Assembly: GCA_964402955.1 (NCBI GenBank)
Contig: CAYOEZ010000154.1
Span: 1-11,931, forward strand
Direction: 5' to 3'
DNA from: CAYOEZ01 sp964402955
GTDB taxonomy: Bacteria; Chloroflexota; DTOL01; DAOUCN01
DNA length: 11,931 bases
The position numbers and the translations under genes are program-made. Shown piece after piece: positions 7,595 through 11,931 of the stretch. The notes under the pieces are model-generated. The model did no database searches and was not told where the DNA came from. It saw only the letters and a program-made list of their open reading frames with translations. Within the stretch, counting starts at the first letter, position 1. The number at the start of each line of letters is the position of its first letter.

Positions 7595-10171
7595 ATGAAA
7601 CACGCACCACATACGGTTCTGCTCATCCTGCTGGCTGTTGCGCTCGCGGCCTGCCTGAGCACGCCCGGCCCGACGGCCACGCCGGGGCCGCCGCCCGCGC
7701 CCGCAGCGACGGCAACGTTGCGAGCGAGCGCAACACCCAAGCCGTCAGCGACGCCCGCCCTGCCCGCTCTGGCTGTTCCTGCCGAGTTCATGGACACCCG
7801 CACATCCGCGCTGGCGCAGATGCAACAAGCCCAGCCGGGCGTACGCCTTGATCGTGTCGCCGATGGCGCAACCGCGCTGGCACGGCTTGCGTCCAAACAG
7901 GCTAACTGGGCCATCAGCACAGGTTTCCAGCCATCGCCTGCAGCCCGCCTACTCTGCCTGACCCCCTATGTCGCAATCGCACACTTCAGCTCACCCCTGG
8001 ACGAATTGAGTGCCGACCGTCTGCGCGCCATCTTCCAGGGCAAAGACTGGACAGGACCGGTCTTCTACAGCGGCGACGCCGCGTTGCTGCGCCGCATCAT
8101 CGGCGTCGAGAGCTTTGGCCCGCAGGTCACACAACTGCCGACATGGAAGGCAGTCGTCGAGCGCGTGGCCGGCGATCGCACGGCGCTGGCCTTCGCCCCC
8201 TGGAGCGAGGTTGACGCGCGCGTCAAGACCCTGGCCATCGAAGGCCGCTCGATCGCTGTCAACGGCATGCGGGGCTACGCTATCGGCGACGCCTGGTGGT
8301 TGAGCACGGCCAGCACTGCCAAGACATCGATCAGCGATGACATCGTCGCCCGCTTCTCCTGCCCGATCAAGGAGCCCGTCACATTCCTGGCTGGCGGCGA
8401 CATGCTCTTGGGCTGGTTCGTCAACGACATTTATGTCAAGACCAGGGGGCCAGAATACCTCTTCCAGCGTATCAAAGACCTGACCCGCTCTGCCGACATC
8501 GCCTTCGGCAACTTCGAGAACCCGATGTCCAGCCGCGGCGCCATGGAAAACAAGGGGCTGATGTTCCGCGCCTCTCCCGACGTTGTCAAAGGTCTGGTCT
8601 ATGCGGGCATTGACGTGGTGAACCTGGCCAATAACCATATCGGTGACTATGGCCCGCAGGCCGTCCTCGACACTCTGGACATCTTGCGCCAGAACAACGT
8701 CGGTTACATCGGCGCGGGCAAGAACCGCGCTGAGGCGCGCTCGCCCTGGATCACGACGACCAAAGGCGTCAAGATCGCTATGCTCGGCTACAACGAGATC
8801 GAGCCGGGCTTCTTCGCCGCTACCGATGCGCGCGCCGGTTCCGCCTGGATTGAGCCGGAGAACGTCTATGCCGAGATCAAGAAGGCCAAAACCCAGGCCG
8901 ATTTCGTCATAGCGTCTTTCCACTGGGGTGTCGAGTACACTGCCTTCCCCAATGCCCGCCAGCAGGAGATAGCCCGGCGCGCCGCCGAATCGGGAGCCGG
9001 CCTGATCGTCGGTACCCATCCTCACGTGGTACAGGGCGTGGGCTTCATCGGCTCTACCTTCGTCGACTACAGCATCGGCGACTTTGTCTACAGCCAGCCG
9101 ACCCGCCCGGCCACCGGTGAAGCAATCCTGCTGCGTGCAGTCATCGAGGGGCAAACGCTCAAACAGGTGCAGATGATCCCTATCTACATCGATCATGCCC
9201 AGCCCTACGTCATCTCACCCGTTGAGGCGAAATTCATGATGGCGCGCATCTTCGACGCCACGCGCACCTACAAGGGACTGCCGCCGTCCACCGAGCAGGC
9301 TGCCGGTGCGCCTGCCGCGGCCATACTGGCCCAAAGCGCGCCCCCAGCGGCCAGCCTGTCGTTCGTGGCATTGAACGGACAGCGCGCCGACATCGTTGCA
9401 TCAGGGAGCGGCGCAACGCAGACACAACTCACGACGTCGGGAGCGCTCAATGATGCGCCAGCCTGGTCGCCCTCCGGCAGAATGATCGCCTATAGCTCAG
9501 CCAGAGACGGCAGCGTGGACATCTTCGTTGCCGCAGCCGACGGCAGCGGCGCTGCCAACCTTACCCGCAATGCCGCATGGGACGACTACCCGTCGTGGTC
9601 GCCCGACGGCAAGATGATTGCCTTCAGCAGCAACCGCGAGGGGCCGTTCCACATCTACATCATGAACACCGACGGCAGCAACGTACGCCGGCTGACCGAC
9701 GGCGACGACTGGGACACGACACCGGCATGGTCGCCCGATGGCAAGCAGATCGCCTTTGCCTCTGATCGCGTGGGCACATTCCAGATCTATACCATAGCTG
9801 TCGATGGCGGCAATCGCAAGCAACTGACCAACCACCCCAACTTCAACGCCTTCCCGGCGTGGTCGCCCGACGGGACCCGCATCGTCTACCAGTCATACCA
9901 GGATGAATCGTTCGCTCAGGGTGACGATTCAGTGCAGGACCGCGATTATGAGATCATGGTCATGCCGGCCAGCGGAGGAGCGGCGAAGCGCATCACCGAC
10001 AACCAGGCCGCCGATATTCATCCGGCCTGGTCGCCCGATGGTAAGCGCATTGCCTTTGCCTCCGACCGCAGCGGCAGTTACCAGATCTATACCATGAACG
10101 TCGACGGTAGCAGCGTCAGCGTTGTCAGCAGCGGTCCGGGCGCCTACGTCGCCCCGGCCTGGCTTCCGTAG
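7595..10171 (+). CDS. Lipoprotein fusing a PBP-like domain, a CapA (PGA_cap) domain and a TolB-type propeller, copy 2
   Basis: An 858-residue paralogue of the preceding gene, collinear over its whole length. The lipobox LAAC ends at C20, followed by a Thr/Pro/Ala linker about 23-57. The PBP-like region spans about 60-254 (LRAIFQG at 143-149, GDRTALAFAPW at 193-203). The CapA domain spans about 260-552, with GGD at 267-269, FENP at 307-310, NNHIGDYG at 346-353, HWGVEY at 443-448 and THPHV at 474-478. The PD40/TolB-like propeller spans about 588-858, with WSPSG or WSPDG repeats at about 624, 668, 712, 756 and 811 and a closing half-blade. Numbering differs from copy 1 by a constant 8 residues through the CapA domain and by 15 in the propeller, so the main length change is in the CapA-propeller linker. 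AAAGAGGT before the ATG is the ribosome-binding site. Expected to sit on the outer face of the membrane. Whether it forms a heteromer with copy 1 is unknown. Confidence 0.93.
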   Translation: MKHAPHTVLLILLAVALAACLSTPGPTATPGPPPAPAATATLRASATPKPSATPALPALAVPAEFMDTRTSALAQMQQAQPGVRLDRVADGATALARLASKQANWAISTGFQPSPAARLLCLTPYVAIAHFSSPLDELSADRLRAIFQGKDWTGPVFYSGDAALLRRIIGVESFGPQVTQLPTWKAVVERVAGDRTALAFAPWSEVDARVKTLAIEGRSIAVNGMRGYAIGDAWWLSTASTAKTSISDDIVARFSCPIKEPVTFLAGGDMLLGWFVNDIYVKTRGPEYLFQRIKDLTRSADIAFGNFENPMSSRGAMENKGLMFRASPDVVKGLVYAGIDVVNLANNHIGDYGPQAVLDTLDILRQNNVGYIGAGKNRAEARSPWITTTKGVKIAMLGYNEIEPGFFAATDARAGSAWIEPENVYAEIKKAKTQADFVIASFHWGVEYTAFPNARQQEIARRAAESGAGLIVGTHPHVVQGVGFIGSTFVDYSIGDFVYSQPTRPATGEAILLRAVIEGQTLKQVQMIPIYIDHAQPYVISPVEAKFMMARIFDATRTYKGLPPSTEQAAGAPAAAILAQSAPPAASLSFVALNGQRADIVASGSGATQTQLTTSGALNDAPAWSPSGRMIAYSSARDGSVDIFVAAADGSGAANLTRNAAWDDYPSWSPDGKMIAFSSNREGPFHIYIMNTDGSNVRRLTDGDDWDTTPAWSPDGKQIAFASDRVGTFQIYTIAVDGGNRKQLTNHPNFNAFPAWSPDGTRIVYQSYQDESFAQGDDSVQDRDYEIMVMPASGGAAKRITDNQAADIHPAWSPDGKRIAFASDRSGSYQIYTMNVDGSSVSVVSSGPGAYVAPAWLP

Positions 10172-10240
10172 CGAAAGGCTCGCACCCGTCGGCCGGGCGT
10201 CCATACCCAACGAATCGCCATCGATGAAGGCACACTGTCT

Positions 10241-10246
10241 GAGGAG
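10241..10246 (+). promoter_or_regulatory. Ribosome-binding site deciding a TTG start
   Basis: GAGGAG lies 6 bp before the TTG at 10253. No ATG or GTG occurs in frame a short distance upstream, and translation from this TTG gives a clean lipoprotein signal peptide. The ATG at 10224 is in another frame. The 81-bp gap between the preceding stop and this start holds no clear promoter or terminator. Confidence 0.8.
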
Positions 10247-10252
10247 CGTTCT

Positions 10253-11854
10253 TTGCGTCAACTTGCTCTCTTGATTATTCTGGCGCTCATGACCATCGCC
10301 TGCTCGCTCCAGGCCGCGCCAACGCCAACAGCAACCCTGCCGCCGCCCAGCCCCACGGCAACGAGACCGCCGACGGCGACCGTACCGCCCACTGCCACGG
10401 CCACCGCCACGGTTGCGCCCACGGCGACGCCAATCCCGCCGCTGCGCCTGAGCCAGTTCCAGCCCGGCGCCCTGATGCACCCACTCGATACCGTGGTCAT
10501 CAGCCAGACTGTCTACGCCATCGACAGCGGGAAACTCAAGGCCATGGACATGCCGTCGGGAGCGCCCCGCACAGTCGCGCCGCCCGACGGCATTGTCGAC
10601 AAGCACCCCATCCAGGACCTCGCCGCCCTGGCCTATTCCGACACGGCCAAAACACTCTACCTGCTCGACCGCTCAGGGGCGATCTACGGCTGGGACCTGG
10701 CAGCGCGCTGGTGGCTGGAGCGCAAGCCCGGGGGCAACAGCGATTTCAGCCAGGAATACCCGGTCGACCTGGCCGCCGACGCCCAGGCGGTTTATCTTCT
10801 GGACACCAACAATGGGCGCATCTGGAAGCGGACAGAGAAAGACTGGGTTGCGCTCGTCACGAGCCAGCAACTGAAAGGCGGCATACGATTGGCAGCGGCA
10901 GGCGACCTCTACATTCTCGTCGGCGAGCGGCCGGACCACGTTGCGCGATTGCTGCGCCTGCGCGGGACAGCACTCAGCGAGGTCAAGGTTAGCGGCGGCA
11001 TGGAGCAGCCATCGCTCATCGCCGCCGGGCCGGGCAACGCCCTGCTCCTGGTCGACCGTGGCTTTCGTCGTGTACGCCTGCTCGATACGCAGGCCGGCAG
11101 CAGCCGTGAGATCCTGGCCGGCAGCGACGTCGATGTACTGGCGCTGGCAACGAATGGAGACAACGCCGTTCTGCTTGGCAGCGATTGGCTGATTACGGTG
11201 CGCGGCCAACTGCCGGACCAGCTTGTCCTCCGCCCGACACCACCACCACTGCAGACAACGCTGCCCAACAATCCGGCGCTGTTGGACAAGCTGCAACAAC
11301 TGCGCATGCCCATCGCCGGCGCACACCTGCCCGATATCGATCGCTCGCTCCCCGGCGCTCCGCGCCCCTATCGCTTCGGCATCCACGAAGGCATTGACAT
11401 GTATGCCGGCACGGTCGGGGTCAATGTGATCAAAGGTACGCCTGTACGGGCTGCCGCCGATGGCGTGGTGCTGCGCGCCGATGTGGACTACAAAGAGGCC
11501 AGCACCGCCCAGGTTGACGCCTGGCTGAACGAGGCGCTGGACAAACACATGACGCCGCCGGCCATTCAGAACAAACTGGGTGGACGGCAGGTCTGGCTCG
11601 ATCATGGTGATGGCTTAGGCACACGCTATCTGCACCTCAGCGGCATTGCGCCGGGCATCCAGGCCGGCAGTACAGTCAAGGCGGGCGCGATCATCGGTTA
11701 TGCGGGCAATTCCGGCACGTCCGAGGCGGCCGCCGGCTCCGACAGCGGCATACACCTGCACTTCGAGATACGCGTCGGCAATGGCTACCTGGGCCAGTGG
11801 CTCAGCCCCATCGAGACACGCCGTTTGCTGGAGCAGATGCTCGCCCTCGAGTAG
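10253..11854 (+). CDS. Lipoprotein with propeller-like region and C-terminal M23 (LytM-type) metallopeptidase domain
   Basis: A 533-residue predicted surface zinc endopeptidase, likely cutting peptidoglycan cross-links or stem peptides. Seen in order: signal peptide (hydrophobic 4-16) with C17 as probable lipidation site, in a lipobox (T-I-A-C) that departs from the usual Leu at -3; Thr/Pro/Ala linker about 21-63; repeated strand-rich segments about 78-325 such as LYLLDRSG at 135-142 and VYLLDTNNG at 180-188, which look like a degenerate NHL/YVTN-type beta-propeller; an M23 domain about 370-530. The M23 zinc motif HEGID (H378, D382), H461 in YLHL and HLH at 501-503 are all present, so the enzyme should be active. 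A mostly helical insertion of about 30 residues (roughly 413-445) separates two core strands. GIHLHFEI is a typical M23 ending. Starts with TTG. It is the last gene of the probable lipoprotein operon, suggesting that the binding and CapA proteins act together with wall hydrolysis. Confidence 0.9.
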   Translation: MRQLALLIILALMTIACSLQAAPTPTATLPPPSPTATRPPTATVPPTATATATVAPTATPIPPLRLSQFQPGALMHPLDTVVISQTVYAIDSGKLKAMDMPSGAPRTVAPPDGIVDKHPIQDLAALAYSDTAKTLYLLDRSGAIYGWDLAARWWLERKPGGNSDFSQEYPVDLAADAQAVYLLDTNNGRIWKRTEKDWVALVTSQQLKGGIRLAAAGDLYILVGERPDHVARLLRLRGTALSEVKVSGGMEQPSLIAAGPGNALLLVDRGFRRVRLLDTQAGSSREILAGSDVDVLALATNGDNAVLLGSDWLITVRGQLPDQLVLRPTPPPLQTTLPNNPALLDKLQQLRMPIAGAHLPDIDRSLPGAPRPYRFGIHEGIDMYAGTVGVNVIKGTPVRAAADGVVLRADVDYKEASTAQVDAWLNEALDKHMTPPAIQNKLGGRQVWLDHGDGLGTRYLHLSGIAPGIQAGSTVKAGAIIGYAGNSGTSEAAAGSDSGIHLHFEIRVGNGYLGQWLSPIETRRLLEQMLALE

Positions 11855-11892
11855 GGCATTCACGTAGGGGCGCTGCACCAGGGTCTTTTCAA

Positions 11893-11919
11893 GTTGCAAG
11901 CGCTCCGATGAATTGCAAC
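11893..11919 (+). repeat. Small inverted repeat downstream of the M23 gene
   Basis: GTTGCAA at 11893-11899 pairs with TTGCAAC at 11913-11919 across a 13-bp loop, 38 bp after the stop codon. It could help end the transcript, but the stem is AT-containing, the loop is long, and no T-run follows before the window ends. The 77 bp after the stop hold no gene start that I can support. Confidence 0.3.
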
Positions 11920-11931
11920 GCTCGTTGCGGT

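Noticed and set aside
7991..9196. 401-codon open frame on the minus strand
   Set aside because: It is antisense to the CapA region of copy 2, which has all family motifs. This is a common artefact in high-GC genes.
10172..10252. Separate promoter for the M23 gene
   Set aside because: No TATAAT-like hexamer with a properly spaced -35 is visible in the 81-bp gap, so read-through from the upstream genes is preferred.

Overview
The window is high-GC bacterial DNA organised as two divergent transcription units around a 287-bp control region. I infer a Chloroflexota (Anaerolineae-like) genome. The reasons are lipoprotein signal peptides followed by long Thr/Pro/Ala linkers, CapA-type lipoproteins carrying extra domains, consensus TGCTATAAT promoters, and a nested 'GTAGGGGC' intergenic palindrome. 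This assignment comes from general style, not from a database match.

Left, minus strand (1-4661): a two-gene sugar-degradation unit. A GH38 alpha-mannosidase (1956-4661) is followed by a GH35 beta-galactosidase that runs off the left edge (1-1857). Neither has a signal peptide, so both probably act in the cytoplasm on imported oligosaccharides containing alpha-mannose and beta-galactose.

Centre (4662-4948): a near-consensus extended -10 promoter faces left toward the glycosidases, with a 6-bp-arm inverted repeat filling its spacer (possible operator). A second extended -10 promoter faces right. Between them lies a perfect 26-bp inverted repeat whose arms are themselves palindromes.

Right, plus strand (4949-11854): three probable surface lipoproteins. 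The first two (4949-7570 and 7595-10171) are tandem paralogues with the same unusual order: lipoprotein signal, Thr/Pro linker, periplasmic-binding-protein-like domain, CapA/PGA_cap metallophosphatase-like domain, and a six-bladed TolB/PD40-type propeller. The third (TTG start at 10253) is a lipoprotein with a probable beta-propeller and an intact C-terminal M23 (LytM-type) metallopeptidase domain. Together they look like an envelope-polymer binding and remodelling module. That role is inferred from the domains; substrate and partners are unknown.

The most interesting item is the duplicated PBP-CapA-propeller architecture coupled to an M23 hydrolase. The rest of the window is ordinary bacterial coding DNA. 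No RNA genes, CRISPR array, insertion sequence or phage gene was seen.
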